A stretch of DNA of 64,000 nucleotides from Bacteroidota bacterium (GTDB lineage: Bacteria; Bacteroidota; Bacteroidia; Flavobacteriales; Flavobacteriaceae). Positions 1 through 9,413 of this stretch are shown here, in pieces (within the stretch, counting starts at the first letter, position 1; every line of letters begins with the position of its first letter). The position numbers and the translations under genes were made by a program. The notes beneath the pieces are model-generated. The model worked only from the letters and a program-made list of their open reading frames with translations. It did no database searches and had not been told where the DNA came from. Location of the stretch: positions 1 to 64,000 of the forward strand of contig JAEWCF010000014.1 of NCBI GenBank assembly GCA_023390775.1. The letters run 5' to 3'.

Positions 1-1650
1 CATAGATCGTCTGGCTCTGGGTGATCGGCACGTTGATGTCGATCGGGCCCACTCCGCCGCTCTGGCTGAAGTAACCTCCAACGGCAAGCGGGGTCAGGGT
101 ATAGCTGTCGCAAACCTCGACATCGGCCGGGGCCGTGATCGAAAGCGTTCCGATGGTCACCACAAAGCTGGCCTCTGCCACACAGTTTGGCGTTGTGCCG
201 CTCTGAGCATAAACGTAAACCGTCGTGCCATCGGTACAGATCTGGTCACCCGCATTCCACTGGGTGCCCGTGCCGCCCGGCCCGCTGAAGTAATTGCCTA
301 CGGTAAGCGCCGGCAAGGTATAGCAGTTACAGGCCGTGACATCGGTTACATTGATTACCGGAGTCTGGTTCACCGTAACAAGGAACGAATCTTCATCGGT
401 GCACGTACCATCGTTCAGGTAAACATAGATAGTCTGGGTAGAGGTGATCACATCGCCCACGTTGAGCAAATTACCGCCACCATTTGTAGCCGTATAATAG
501 TTCCCCAATGCAAGCGCAGGCAGCGTATAGCTGTCGCAAACGACCTGGTCACCCGGCGTGGTTACTGTCAGCGTTCCGATAGTAACAACAAAACTGGCCT
601 CTGCCGTACAGTTCGGCGTGGTGCCGGTCTGTGCGTAGATGTAGACCGTAGTCCCATCGGTACAGATCTGGTCGCCCGCATTCCACTGGGTTCCGGTTCC
701 GCCCGGGCCGCTGAAGTAGTTTCCTACCGCAAGAGTTGGAAGCGTATAGCAGTTGCATGCCGTGACGTCGCTGACCGGATCGATAACCGGGGTAGTATTT
801 ACCGTAACAAGGAAATCAACCTCGTCAACGCAGGTTCCGTCCGAAGCATAAATGTATATGGTCTGGGTGCTGGTGATAAGGTCGCCGGCATTTAGCTGCG
901 TACCCGTTCCACCCGCGGCCGTATAGTAATTTCCGAGCGTCAGCACCGGAAGGACATACTGGTCGCACACGACTACATCGATTGGATCTTCGATATCGAA
1001 TGTACCGATATTCACCGTGAAACTAACCTCCGCAACGCAGTCACCTTGGGCTGCATACACGTAAATTGTTTGTGAAGTAGTGATCACGTCATCTGCATTG
1101 AGCATGGTTCCGCCGGCATTTGCCTCGGTATAGTAATTACCGACCGCAAGCACAGGCAGCGTGTAGCTTTCACAAGCATTCACATTCTCAATGGGTTCAA
1201 TGACCGGTGTCTGGTTGACCGTTACCGTGAACGAATCCTCGCCTACACAAGCCCCGCTCGCGGCATAGACGTAAATCGTCTGGCTTGTGGTGATGGTCTC
1301 GCCTTCCAGTAGCTGGGTTCCCTGTCCGCCGGCTTCGGTATAATATCCGACACCATCGGCCAGGTCAGGAAGCAGATACGATCCGCAAACGACCTGGTCG
1401 TCCGGTGCATTTACTTCAAGGTTGCCAACCGTGATCGTGAAGCTTTCTTCATCCGAACAGATATTGGTCACACCCTGAGTCGCATAAACGTACAGAGTCG
1501 TGGTTTCGGTAATGATGTCGCCCGCGTTTAGCTGGGTTCCAAGACCGCCTGCTTCGGTGAAATAGTTACCTACGGTCAGGACTGGAAGGGTATACGAATC
1601 ACAAACGGCCACATCTTCGATCGCAGGTACATCCACTTCGTTGAGCTGGA
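1..1650 (-). repeat. Eight tandem Ig-like coding repeats, period 209-219 bp
   Basis: Within the adhesin gene the CDSYTLP-type core recurs with its Tyr codon near 102, 321, 530, 744, 955, 1166, 1375 and 1593. Each repeat is about 70-73 residues. Some neighbours are much more alike than others. The pair anchored near 321 and 744 both read CNCYTLP and then WNAGDQICTDGTT, which indicates a higher-order unit of about 420 bp and recent duplication. The array continues beyond the window edge, so the copy number is a minimum. Confidence 0.85.
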
Positions 1651-4600
1651 GGATAACCGACTCCTCGGTCACGGTCTCAACTCCGTCGCAACCGGTATAA
1701 ACCGCCTGCGCTGTTAGGGTGGTTGCATCTTCCACGCATATATTGATGGTTTGCTCATTGCTCAGCAATTGTCCGTCCTGGAACCATGAGAACACCACAT
1801 TGGATTCTCCGGCAGGGACGAAACGCCAGGCCTCATTGGTCGCGGTCCATGCTCCGGTGTTTCGCCCGGGAGGCGTGTGTGCCTGCGTACCGGCAGCATT
1901 CTGGACGCCAATAACGCCATTTCCGCTGTTCCAACCCGGACAAGGTGTCCTGTTGCCGACATAAACGTCAATCATGTTCGATGTCTCATAAAGCACGATC
2001 TGGCTGGTCTGCAGACCTACCGAAGTTCCACAGCTGAATTGCGCAATCTGATAGTAGTTCACCACGAACGTACGGCATGGAGCCTCGCCGAGGATTTGGT
2101 AATTGATGTTGTGCGGCAGCGGAGCCGTTGAAACCGCAGGGTTGATATCCTGGTAAACGCCGTAGATCGCATTGCGGATCGGGAACGCGGGGTTAGGGAT
2201 TGTCTGGGTAAATGCCCAGTTACAGAAGCCCGGCGCCGGCACGTTGTTGAATGTAAGGACACCGTTCGAACCTACCTGGATCGAGTTGTAGTTGGTTCCG
2301 AAGAAACAGAAGTTGAACGGAAGCGTTACGGGATTTGACCAGATGTCATCGGTGTTGACCGATACCTGCGTGCCGCCCGTAAACGGGAACGGCGGTGCAA
2401 ATGGAACGGGCACAACGTTGTAGCTTGTCGTGCTGCCCGATGCGGTATAAGTCGCGGTCAGGTCGATGCAATTCGCCTCGGGACAAACGTCCACGACTCC
2501 CGATTCATTGGTGTCGATCTGGATGTCGACGCCTGCGCAAACTGGACCTTGTGCGCTGATGAAGAAGGTCTGCGGACCGCTCCAGTAGCTTGAATCCGAG
2601 TCCGAACAGATCGCCTGTACGTAGAACTCATAGAATCCGGGCTCAAGCACAGGGGTCGTAAACTCAGGAGTTGTGTTGACGATGGTTCCCATTCCGGTTC
2701 CAACCGGTACCGAACCCCCCTGTGGCTGAACGACCACTGCCCACTGTGTAGCGGTACCAGCTTCGGTCCAACCAAGGGTCGCGTCTTCGGTTCCCGATCC
2801 GATGACCACCAGGTTGGTAGGCTGCGGACAGGTTGGCGGGATACACATCGTAGTATTGGTGTACAGCACCTGCCCCTGCTGGTTTGTGCCCGGAGCATGT
2901 GTGTAAAGAACCTCGCCGAGGAAACTTGTGATCGAAATTCCCACTTCGGTCGCGAACGATCCGCCGGTGTTCCAGGTCAGGGAGAAAGGAACCCCGTTAC
3001 AAAGAGGCACTTGCACCGTGATAGGTCCAGAACCGGTTGTAAAGGTCGAACCGATGGTCTGGATCGGAATGCCGTTTTGCGAGATCGTCATGGTGTTTCC
3101 GTTCCATCCGTCACCAAATGAATCGGTCATGACGAATGAATACAGACACTGGTCGGCCGGCATACAGATCGTTGTGTTGAAGTTCAACGGCCCCGCCCAA
3201 GTACTGAGGTCGGTATCCGAACAGAAAGCCCTAATGTAGAACTGATACGCAACGCCCGGGTTCAATCCGGTCATCGTGTACGGGTTGTCGGTCACGGCGG
3301 TCCAACCGGTCGTGGTAGCTGTCGGTGCAGGAGATCCTGCAGGCAGTGCCAATACATGCCAGGTTGTTTCGGTTGCGCCGGGAGTCCAGCTAAAAGTAGC
3401 CGAGTTCATCGTGATGTTAGTGACGTTAAGCGCCGTCGGCTTCGGACAAGTTGGCAAGGTCGTGAAGGCCGGGCTTACCGCCGACCAAGGATTCGCACCT
3501 CCGCCCGAACATACTGCACGTACATAATATACGTATTGGGTATCCGGGTTAAGACCGCTGATCGTGTATGGATTCTGCGTGGTATTTACCGTTGGTACGG
3601 TCGCAGCCGTTGGGGCCGGCGAACCTGCAGGAACCGCGTAGATGTCCCACGAAAGCGGGTTTGGTCCGTTAGGTGTCCAGGCCAGCGTCGCTCCAAATGT
3701 GGTGACGTTGGAAACCGTCAGGTTGGTTGGAGGCAAACACAACGGGTTCAAACAGTCCACGGTACCGGTGAACAACGAGGAGTTTTGCGTTCCCGTTCCC
3801 GGAGGTTTGATGTAAATGGTCTGGTTGAAGGAGTTTACGATTGAAATTCCGACCTCATTGGCGAACGCGCCGCCAGAGTTCCAGAACAACGTGAATGGAA
3901 GGTTGTTGCAAAGAGCAACCTGTACCGTTACGGGCCCGTTGCCGGTGGTGAAGGTGGAACCGATGGTAGCGATGGTCACACCGTTCTGGATCACGTTCAT
4001 CGTGTTGCCGTTCCATCCGTCACCCCAGCTGTCGGTCATGACGAAAGAATACAGACACTGGTTGACCGGGTCGCAGATCGTGGTGTTGAAATTAACCGGA
4101 CCTGCCCATGTCGAGATATCCGTATCCGAACATACCGCACGCACATAGAAGCTGTACGCCGTACCCGCAGTCAAGCCCGTAAGCACAAACGGGTTGGTGG
4201 GAGCGGCAGTCCATCCTGTGGTGGCAGCGGTCGGGGCTGGAGAACCAACCGGCAGCGCGATCACTTGCCAGGCCGTCTCTGTTCCGCCAGGGGTCCAGGC
4301 CAGTTGTACGGTAGTCTGCGTCATGTTTGTCGCAGTCAGTGCCGTTGGCTTTGGACAGGTTGGCAATGTCGTGAAGTTGGACGATGGAGCCGACCAAGGA
4401 TTTGATCCGCCGCCGGCGCAAACCGCACGTACATAATAGGTATAAGTGGTATCAGGCAAAAGTCCTGAAATGGTATACGGGTTGTTGGTCGTCGTGGCCG
4501 TTGGTACACTCGCAGCCGTAGGAGCCGGGGAGCCCGCAGGGACCGCATAGATTTCCCAAGACAGCGGTGTTGGCCCGTTCGGCGTCCAGGAAAGCGTCGC

Positions 4601-6586
4601 GCCAAAAGTCGTGACGTTTGAAACCTGCAGGTTGGTTGGAGGCAGACAGAGCGGGTTGTTACAGTCTACGGTTCCCGAATAAAGGGTCGAGTTCTGCGTT
4701 CCCGTTCCCGGAGGTTTCACATAGATGGTCTGGCCGAATGAGTTTACGATTGATACGCCCACTTCATTGGCCCAGCTTCCACCGGCATTCCAAACAAGGG
4801 TGAACGGTCCGTCGCAAAGCGGCACGGTTACCGTAATTGGGCCGGAACCCGTCGTGAATGTCGACCCGAAAGTCGCCACGGTCGTTCCGCCCTGGATAAC
4901 GCTCATCGTGTTTCCGTTCCATCCGTCGCCAAATGAATCGGTCATGATGAACTGGTAATTACACCCTACCGAACACGTTGTGGTGTTAAACAGATAAGGG
5001 CCTGACCATGGGCTGAAAGTTCCGTCACCGCAATCGGCGCGCACCCAGTATTGATACTGGCCAAGAGCAAGCGGGGTTCCGTCGATGGTCGAGTTGACAC
5101 TGACGTTGGTATTTGTGGTAGTGGTGATTCCGTTACCGGCAGGAACTACCGAACCGGCCGTTTGGACGGCATACTGCCATGAAGTTGCGCCACCCGGGTT
5201 GCCCCATGAAAGGTTGGCACTGTAAACTCCTCCCGTTTCGCCAGTACCCACTGCGGTAAGGTTTGTTGGCGCAGCGCAATTGAGTTGCTGGATCACGAGG
5301 GTGTACGGAACGGTCTGCGAAACCGAGCTCGAAGACACTACAATAATATATTGTGTACCCTCGGTGACGGCAAGGCTCGGAATATCGCGAATCGTGTTCG
5401 TGTTGTTGGCCACACCGGCAAGACAGTTTACGCCGACGTTGGCGCAACCCTGATAAACAAAAATACTGGATCCATTGGAAGCCGATTGCAACGTGATGTT
5501 GACGGCTCCGGTAAACGTCGGGATAAACGAATAGAATACGTCGTTACCCGCCATATAATTGGTCGTTCCTCCGGCACAGGCCGATGGTTGCGGCGTATCG
5601 GTCGTATCTCCGTATGCCGATGTATTGGTCGTAGCGCTAAATGGCAGCCCGTTGATCACAACCGGCGAGGCGCACGAAAGGCCAGGCGTCTGCGTGGTAA
5701 AGCTGTACGGTTCAGACCAGTCACTTGAAAGATCGCCCGGACAGATGGCCCGTACCCGGTATTGGTACGCGGTCGACGGCGCAAAGGCAACGCCACCCGG
5801 AAGCGTCGTTGTGGCGACGTACGGGTTGTTGGTGATAACCGTGCCGCTATTGCTAAAGGTACCGGTTGCCGGAACGATCTCAATCTCCCACTGCGTTCCT
5901 CCTGGGTTGCTCCAGGAAAGCGAAGCCGATGTCTGGGTGATAAGCCCTGCGGTCAATGCGGTTGGGGTGTTGCACTCAACTGCAACCCTTACCAGGTCGA
6001 CCAACCATCGGTCGCCACCAAGGGTGGTGTTGACCTGGTTGTACTCCATGACAAAGGCGATGTGGACCGATTGGCCAACATAGGCATCGAGATCCACAAT
6101 CTTTTCCTCATATACATTGAAGGTGGTGGTCAATTGATCTTCGCTCCATTGCTGGATAAGCGTATAGGCCGACGGATCGTTTTGTGGCGATGTGGCCGGC
6201 GCCACCATTATTTTGTAGATGGTTCCCTGATCGCCGTTGATCGTGGTCCTGGTAAAGAACCGGAGCTGGCCGTTGGCAGGAACCGTAATGGCGGGAGTTG
6301 CAAGGTAATCGCGCGACGTGTTTCCGGCCCCGATGTTTTCCCTGTTCATGAAGGCCGCTCTTGTGCCTTCAAAAACAGTTACGGGCGATGTCACTGCTGT
6401 GTTGACATTCCAGCTTTGACCCACGCCCACACCGTTGTCGAATACGCCCCATGTCCCCGAATTCAGCACCCATTGGTCGCTGGCCAGGTCAGGAAGTGTC
6501 GATCCCTCAAAACCCTCCGTCAGCACTACCTGTGAGTACCCTGCCATGGAAAGCAGGAACATGAGCAGTAAAGTAATTTTTTTCAT
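1..6586 (-). CDS. Giant secreted repeat adhesin (T9SS-type), 3' end outside window
   Basis: This is one uninterrupted reading frame of 2,195 codons from an ATG at 6586 to the window edge, with no stop seen. Residues 1-19 are a signal peptide (MKKITLLLMFLLSM...YSQ). Residues 20-204 resemble a choice-of-anchor J (MAM-like) domain. A fibronectin III module starts at Cys205, a pre-peptidase-C-like domain runs about 305-437, and another Fn3 follows. Next come three copies of a domain with the core DSFGDGWNGNT near residues 551, 852 and 1155, separated by Fn3 modules. A nidogen-like region lies near 1350-1650 (LPFNFCFFG, SNGVLTFN), followed by eight Ig-like repeats with CDSYTLP and GTQLNAGD cores. 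This layout is typical of flavobacterial cell-surface proteins exported by the type IX system, often with a gliding-motility-associated C-terminal sorting domain. That domain would lie outside the window, so the export route is inferred. A role in adhesion is inferred from architecture. Confidence 0.85.
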   Translation of the reverse strand, partial: MKKITLLLMFLLSMAGYSQVVLTEGFEGSTLPDLASDQWVLNSGTWGVFDNGVGVGQSWNVNTAVTSPVTVFEGTRAAFMNRENIGAGNTSRDYLATPAITVPANGQLRFFTRTTINGDQGTIYKIMVAPATSPQNDPSAYTLIQQWSEDQLTTTFNVYEEKIVDLDAYVGQSVHIAFVMEYNQVNTTLGGDRWLVDLVRVAVECNTPTALTAGLITQTSASLSWSNPGGTQWEIEIVPATGTFSNSGTVITNNPYVATTTLPGGVAFAPSTAYQYRVRAICPGDLSSDWSEPYSFTTQTPGLSCASPVVINGLPFSATTNTSAYGDTTDTPQPSACAGGTTNYMAGNDVFYSFIPTFTGAVNITLQSASNGSSIFVYQGCANVGVNCLAGVANNTNTIRDIPSLAVTEGTQYIIVVSSSSVSQTVPYTLVIQQLNCAAPTNLTAVGTGETGGVYSANLSWGNPGGATSWQYAVQTAGSVVPAGNGITTTTNTNVSVNSTIDGTPLALGQYQYWVRADCGDGTFSPWSGPYLFNTTTCSVGCNYQFIMTDSFGDGWNGNTMSVIQGGTTVATFGSTFTTGSGPITVTVPLCDGPFTLVWNAGGSWANEVGVSIVNSFGQTIYVKPPGTGTQNSTLYSGTVDCNNPLCLPPTNLQVSNVTTFGATLSWTPNGPTPLSWEIYAVPAGSPAPTAASVPTATTTNNPYTISGLLPDTTYTYYVRAVCAGGGSNPWSAPSSNFTTLPTCPKPTALTATNMTQTTVQLAWTPGGTETAWQVIALPVGSPAPTAATTGWTAAPTNPFVLTGLTAGTAYSFYVRAVCSDTDISTWAGPVNFNTTICDPVNQCLYSFVMTDSWGDGWNGNTMNVIQNGVTIATIGSTFTTGNGPVTVQVALCNNLPFTLFWNSGGAFANEVGISIVNSFNQTIYIKPPGTGTQNSSLFTGTVDCLNPLCLPPTNLTVSNVTTFGATLAWTPNGPNPLSWDIYAVPAGSPAPTAATVPTVNTTQNPYTISGLNPDTQYVYYVRAVCSGGGANPWSAVSPAFTTLPTCPKPTALNVTNITMNSATFSWTPGATETTWHVLALPAGSPAPTATTTGWTAVTDNPYTMTGLNPGVAYQFYIRAFCSDTDLSTWAGPLNFNTTICMPADQCLYSFVMTDSFGDGWNGNTMTISQNGIPIQTIGSTFTTGSGPITVQVPLCNGVPFSLTWNTGGSFATEVGISITSFLGEVLYTHAPGTNQQGQVLYTNTTMCIPPTCPQPTNLVVIGSGTEDATLGWTEAGTATQWAVVVQPQGGSVPVGTGMGTIVNTTPEFTTPVLEPGFYEFYVQAICSDSDSSYWSGPQTFFISAQGPVCAGVDIQIDTNESGVVDVCPEANCIDLTATYTASGSTTSYNVVPVPFAPPFPFTGGTQVSVNTDDIWSNPVTLPFNFCFFGTNYNSIQVGSNGVLTFNNVPAPGFCNWAFTQTIPNPAFPIRNAIYGVYQDINPAVSTAPLPHNINYQILGEAPCRTFVVNYYQIAQFSCGTSVGLQTSQIVLYETSNMIDVYVGNRTPCPGWNSGNGVIGVQNAAGTQAHTPPGRNTGAWTATNEAWRFVPAGESNVVFSWFQDGQLLSNEQTINICVEDATTLTAQAVYTGCDGVETVTEESVILQLNEVDVPAIEDVAVCDSYTLPVLTVGNYFTEAGGLGTQLNAGDIITETTTLYVYATQGVTNICSDEESFTITVGNLEVNAPDDQVVCGSYLLPDLADGVGYYTEAGGQGTQLLEGETITTSQTIYVYAASGACVGEDSFTVTVNQTPVIEPIENVNACESYTLPVLAVGNYYTEANAGGTMLNADDVITTSQTIYVYAAQGDCVAEVSFTVNIGTFDIEDPIDVVVCDQYVLPVLTLGNYYTAAGGTGTQLNAGDLITSTQTIYIYASDGTCVDEVDFLVTVNTTPVIDPVSDVTACNCYTLPTLAVGNYFSGPGGTGTQWNAGDQICTDGTTVYIYAQTGTTPNCTAEASFVVTIGTLTVTTPGDQVVCDSYTLPALALGNYYTATNGGGNLLNVGDVITSTQTIYVYLNDGTCTDEDSFLVTVNQTPVINVTDVTACNCYTLPALTVGNYFSGPGGTGTQWNAGDQICTDGTTVYVYAQSGTTPNCVAEASFVVTIGTLSITAPADVEVCDSYTLTPLAVGGYFSQSGGVGPIDINVPITQSQTIY
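2660..5000 (-). repeat. Tandem 906-909 bp coding module (DGWNG domain plus two Fn3)
   Basis: The DSFGDGWNG coding motif occurs on the minus strand with the shared string gttccatccgtc starting at 4916, 4010 and 3101, so the spacing is 906 and 909 bp. Each unit encodes one DGWNG domain and two fibronectin III modules. The third copy has one Fn3 before the protein changes to a different region. Long stretches are nearly identical between units, which points to recent segmental duplication inside the gene. Confidence 0.8.
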
Positions 6587-6628
6587 AACGAGTTAATTGA
6601 TGGAAAAATGTGTTAAATTTTAGGTTTC

Positions 6629-6636
6629 CAAATTTA
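6629..6636 (-). promoter_or_regulatory. -7 box TAAATTTG for the adhesin gene
   Basis: The minus strand reads TAAATTTG, matching the Bacteroidota primary sigma -7 consensus TAnnTTTG, 43 bases upstream of the adhesin ATG. No clear -33 element was found. Confidence 0.5.
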
Positions 6637-6739
6637 ACAAAAATTCTGTAAGTCCCCTGTTAAACTTATTATTTAACGATTGGAAGCCGCCGCGGCCCCA
6701 TATCTTGGCAAAGTATCAGGCGAATCGATCGAGAATCGT

Positions 6740-6747
6740 TATTTTTG
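6740..6747 (+). promoter_or_regulatory. -7 box TATTTTTG for hflX
   Basis: TATTTTTG matches TAnnTTTG and ends 16 bases before the ATG at 6764. It lies inside the upstream part of the same open frame, which argues against any start codon upstream of 6764. Confidence 0.55.
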
Positions 6748-6763
6748 TGGGATAGGCCACACT

Positions 6764-7990
6764 ATGTTAGAAAAAAACACGCATCAGCTCGAAAAAACCG
6801 TTCTGGTAGGAATCGTCACACAAAACCAAAGCGAGGAAAAGCTACGCGAATACCTGGACGAACTTGAGTTCCTGACCTTTACGGCGGGCGGCGAAGTCGT
6901 CAAGAGGTTTTCGCAAAAATTGGAGCGCCCAAACCCGAAGACTTTTTTGGGTACCGGGAAAATGGAGGAAATCGAGCAGTACATCAAGACACACCAGATT
7001 TCGACGGTGATTTTTGACGATGAACTCTCGCCCTCGCAGCAAAAGAATATCGGGAAGATCCTCGACTGCAAGGTGCTTGACCGCACCAACCTGATCCTGG
7101 ATATCTTCGCCCAGCGCGCCGAAACATCGTATGCACGCACCCAGGTTGAACTTGCCCAATACCAATATCTGTTACCGCGGCTCACGGGAATGTGGACGCA
7201 CCTCGAACGCCAAAAGGGTGGAATCGGGTTGCGTGGACCGGGTGAGACCGAGATTGAGACCGACCGCCGCATCGTGCGCGACCGCATCTCGCTTTTAAAG
7301 GAAAAACTCAAGACCATCGACCGGCAGATGTCGGTCCAACGAGGCAATCGGGGCGCGATGGTGAGGGTGGCCTTGATCGGTTACACCAATGTGGGGAAAT
7401 CAACATTGATGAACGCCATCAGCAAGAGCGAGGTTTTTGTCGAGAACAAACTCTTTGCGACGCTCGACACGACCGTCAGGAAAGTAGTTATCAAGAATTT
7501 ACCATTTCTTTTGTCAGATACCGTCGGGTTCATCCGCAAACTGCCCACGCAACTCGTCGAATCGTTCAAGGGAACTTTGGACGAAGTCCGCGAGGCCGAT
7601 TTACTTTTGCACGTGGTGGATATCTCACATCCCGAATTCGAGGACCACATCGCATCGGTCAACCAGATCCTGCAGGACATCAAAAGCCACGACAAGCCGG
7701 TGCTGATGATCTTCAATAAAATCGATGCCTACCGCGCGCAGCACATCGACGACGATGACCTAATCACCGAACGCACAAAGAAACACTACTCGCTGGAACA
7801 GTGGAAGCAAACCTGGATGGGCACCGTGGGCGAAAAGAACGCGCTGTTCATCTCGGCCAAAAACAAGGAAAATTTTGAGGAGTTCAGAAAGCGTGTGTAC
7901 GAGGCCGTCCGGCAGATCCACATCACACGGTTCCCATACAACAATTTCCTGTACCCCGATTACGACGAGGCATCTGAAGAAAATGCCTAG
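6764..7990 (+). CDS. hflX: GTPase HflX
   Basis: The product is a 408-residue ribosome-associated GTPase of the HflX family, which splits stalled or stress-inactivated ribosomes. Residues 1-190 carry the HflX N-terminal domain with FLGTGK near 62-66 and the family motif GGIGLRGPGET at about 152-162. A short helical linker follows, then the G domain: G1 GYTNVGKST at about 206-214, G3 DTVGFI and G4 NKID. The open frame extends 28 codons upstream to 6680, but those residues do not look like HflX and a TAnnTTTG box lies inside them, so MLEKNTHQ at 6764 is the start. The 3' end meets DUF3078 tail to tail and the two stop codons share CTAG. Confidence 0.95.
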   Translation: MLEKNTHQLEKTVLVGIVTQNQSEEKLREYLDELEFLTFTAGGEVVKRFSQKLERPNPKTFLGTGKMEEIEQYIKTHQISTVIFDDELSPSQQKNIGKILDCKVLDRTNLILDIFAQRAETSYARTQVELAQYQYLLPRLTGMWTHLERQKGGIGLRGPGETEIETDRRIVRDRISLLKEKLKTIDRQMSVQRGNRGAMVRVALIGYTNVGKSTLMNAISKSEVFVENKLFATLDTTVRKVVIKNLPFLLSDTVGFIRKLPTQLVESFKGTLDEVREADLLLHVVDISHPEFEDHIASVNQILQDIKSHDKPVLMIFNKIDAYRAQHIDDDDLITERTKKHYSLEQWKQTWMGTVGEKNALFISAKNKENFEEFRKRVYEAVRQIHITRFPYNNFLYPDYDEASEENA

Positions 7991-8874
7991 AACCCGTAAT
8001 TCGCGCCCACGCCAAACACCTGACGGACCTGGAATCCGCGGAAAGCGTTGTCGTCGTAGATCGTCTGGAAATTGATGTTGGTGGTCAGGAAGCGGTTGAT
8101 CTTCATGACGACATTGAGCTGGTAATCCAGATCGACATTCTGCGGATCTTCGAGGTAATTGGAATACAGGTTCAGGATGTTTTCAAGTGAAACATTTGCC
8201 ACAATCCCGAATTTGTAATAGGCCGCCGCATTGAAACCCAGTTCGTAACGCAGCGATTCGCCTTCCTCAACGCCAAAATAGGCCTCATCCGGCAGCGTGA
8301 AGGATTTGTCCACAAAGGTCAATTTCGAGGTGAGCGGCGCAAAGTTTACTTTGAGGTTGTCGTTTTGTTTCCAGAGCACGCCGGGCCCAAAGGAAAGGTA
8401 GGCCGGCGACATGAAGTTGGTGTATTGCGTCCGGATTTCGGCGCCATTGTCATCGGTGGAATAATTATATCCCTTTGTAAACTGCGTCTTGAAGTTCAAT
8501 AAAGCCGAATAATACCACTTTGCATTGGTTTGCATCTGCTTGCCCAAAAGCGAATTGAATTCAAGGCGGTCATCGGTCTTCTTGGCAAAGGAACTCGTGC
8601 GGGTCTTGACCAACCCGTAAGAGGCGATGATCTTGTTGTCCCAGGCCCAAAGCCCCTTCTTGTAGTTGAAATCGTAATTGAGCCCGAGGTTTCCCGAGAT
8701 GTTGTTCTCACCGCCCGCAAGCCAATTGTCAAATGTGGATTGGCTAAAGAGGATCGAAGCATTGCCCTTCCTGGTCCATGGGCTGATGGTATCGGCGGCA
8801 ACGGCGGTGGAATCCTGGGCAAGCGCGTTGAGGATTCCAAAGGTAAAACATAGAAGGGCCAGCTTTGTTTTCAT
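7987..8874 (-). CDS. DUF3078 family outer-membrane protein
   Basis: The protein has 295 residues counted from MKTKLALLCF. The frame is open for 22 more codons, but a TAnnTTTG box at 8892-8899 lies inside that extension and the signal peptide (about residues 1-20, ending NALAQ) begins only here. The rest is rich in alternating hydrophobic and aromatic residues typical of a beta-barrel, with GNASILFSQSTFDNWLAGGENN near the N-terminus, a hallmark of DUF3078 proteins of Bacteroidota. It ends in a Phe (GANYGF), as outer-membrane barrels often do. Function is unknown; outer-membrane location is inferred. It lies just downstream of the suf operon and has its own promoter. Confidence 0.85.
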   Translation of the reverse strand: MKTKLALLCFTFGILNALAQDSTAVAADTISPWTRKGNASILFSQSTFDNWLAGGENNISGNLGLNYDFNYKKGLWAWDNKIIASYGLVKTRTSSFAKKTDDRLEFNSLLGKQMQTNAKWYYSALLNFKTQFTKGYNYSTDDNGAEIRTQYTNFMSPAYLSFGPGVLWKQNDNLKVNFAPLTSKLTFVDKSFTLPDEAYFGVEEGESLRYELGFNAAAYYKFGIVANVSLENILNLYSNYLEDPQNVDLDYQLNVVMKINRFLTTNINFQTIYDDNAFRGFQVRQVFGVGANYGF

Positions 8875-8891
8875 GATTTCCCGGTTTTGCA

Positions 8892-8899
8892 CAAAGATA
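8892..8899 (-). promoter_or_regulatory. -7 box TATCTTTG for the DUF3078 gene
   Basis: The minus strand reads TATCTTTG, an exact TAnnTTTG match, 17 bases upstream of the ATG at 8874 and in the short gap after the DUF2480 gene. Confidence 0.6.
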
Positions 8900-8906
8900 A
8901 AAATTC

Positions 8907-9413
8907 CTACCGACGCTTGTACAGCGGCACCGCCGAACATGCCTCGCCATACATGAGGCTACGCGCGACCGGTTGAAGGAATTGCGCCGCCAGCAGATAG
9001 CCATTCTCGGGCACCGGGTGCCTGGAGCATCCCTTGATGATTACCGGTTTGTCCCGATAGGGCTCATAATCCAGCGACGGAAGCAATTCGGCATAGAAGA
9101 GTTGGTCAAGTTCCGAGGCGCGCCCGCTGAAAACCCTACGGGCAAACGGAGCAGCATGCATCGAAACCAATAGCGCCGCCCAACCCGGGAGAATGGCTTC
9201 GGTACTGCAAAAAACCCCGACAATCGCGCCTTCATACTGCGTCCAATCGTGTTCCTTCAAGGCCTGGCGAAATTCCTTCTCGCGCAGCACGTAACCATCC
9301 GCGAGCCATTGCGCCAGGTCAATCTCGTGGCGTGCGCCCAGCGGATAGTAATCCTCCAGGTCGAAAACCTCCAGTGCGCTTTCAGCGACGCGGTTGACGA
9401 TTTCGCCTTCCAT
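8907..9413 (-). CDS. DUF2480 family protein, end of suf operon
   Basis: The product has 168 residues from MEGEIVNRV and matches the DUF2480 family of Bacteroidota, recognised from the LEVFDLEDYYP and IIKGCSRHPVPENGYL segments. Function is unknown. The frame is open for 18 codons upstream, but the ATG at 9413 overlaps the stop of the preceding sufT-like gene by one base (TGATG), which favours this start and suggests translational coupling. Conserved placement behind sufE and a DUF59 gene ties it to Fe-S assembly by context only. The Cys in KGCSRHP is the notable conserved-looking residue. Confidence 0.85.
   Translation of the reverse strand: MEGEIVNRVAESALEVFDLEDYYPLGARHEIDLAQWLADGYVLREKEFRQALKEHDWTQYEGAIVGVFCSTEAILPGWAALLVSMHAAPFARRVFSGRASELDQLFYAELLPSLDYEPYRDKPVIIKGCSRHPVPENGYLLAAQFLQPVARSLMYGEACSAVPLYKRR

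Noticed and set aside
5559..6535. Two overlapping plus-strand frames of 174 and 257 codons opposite the adhesin 5' region
   Set aside because: They are antisense shadows of the adhesin gene, with no family features and no promoter or plausible start signals.
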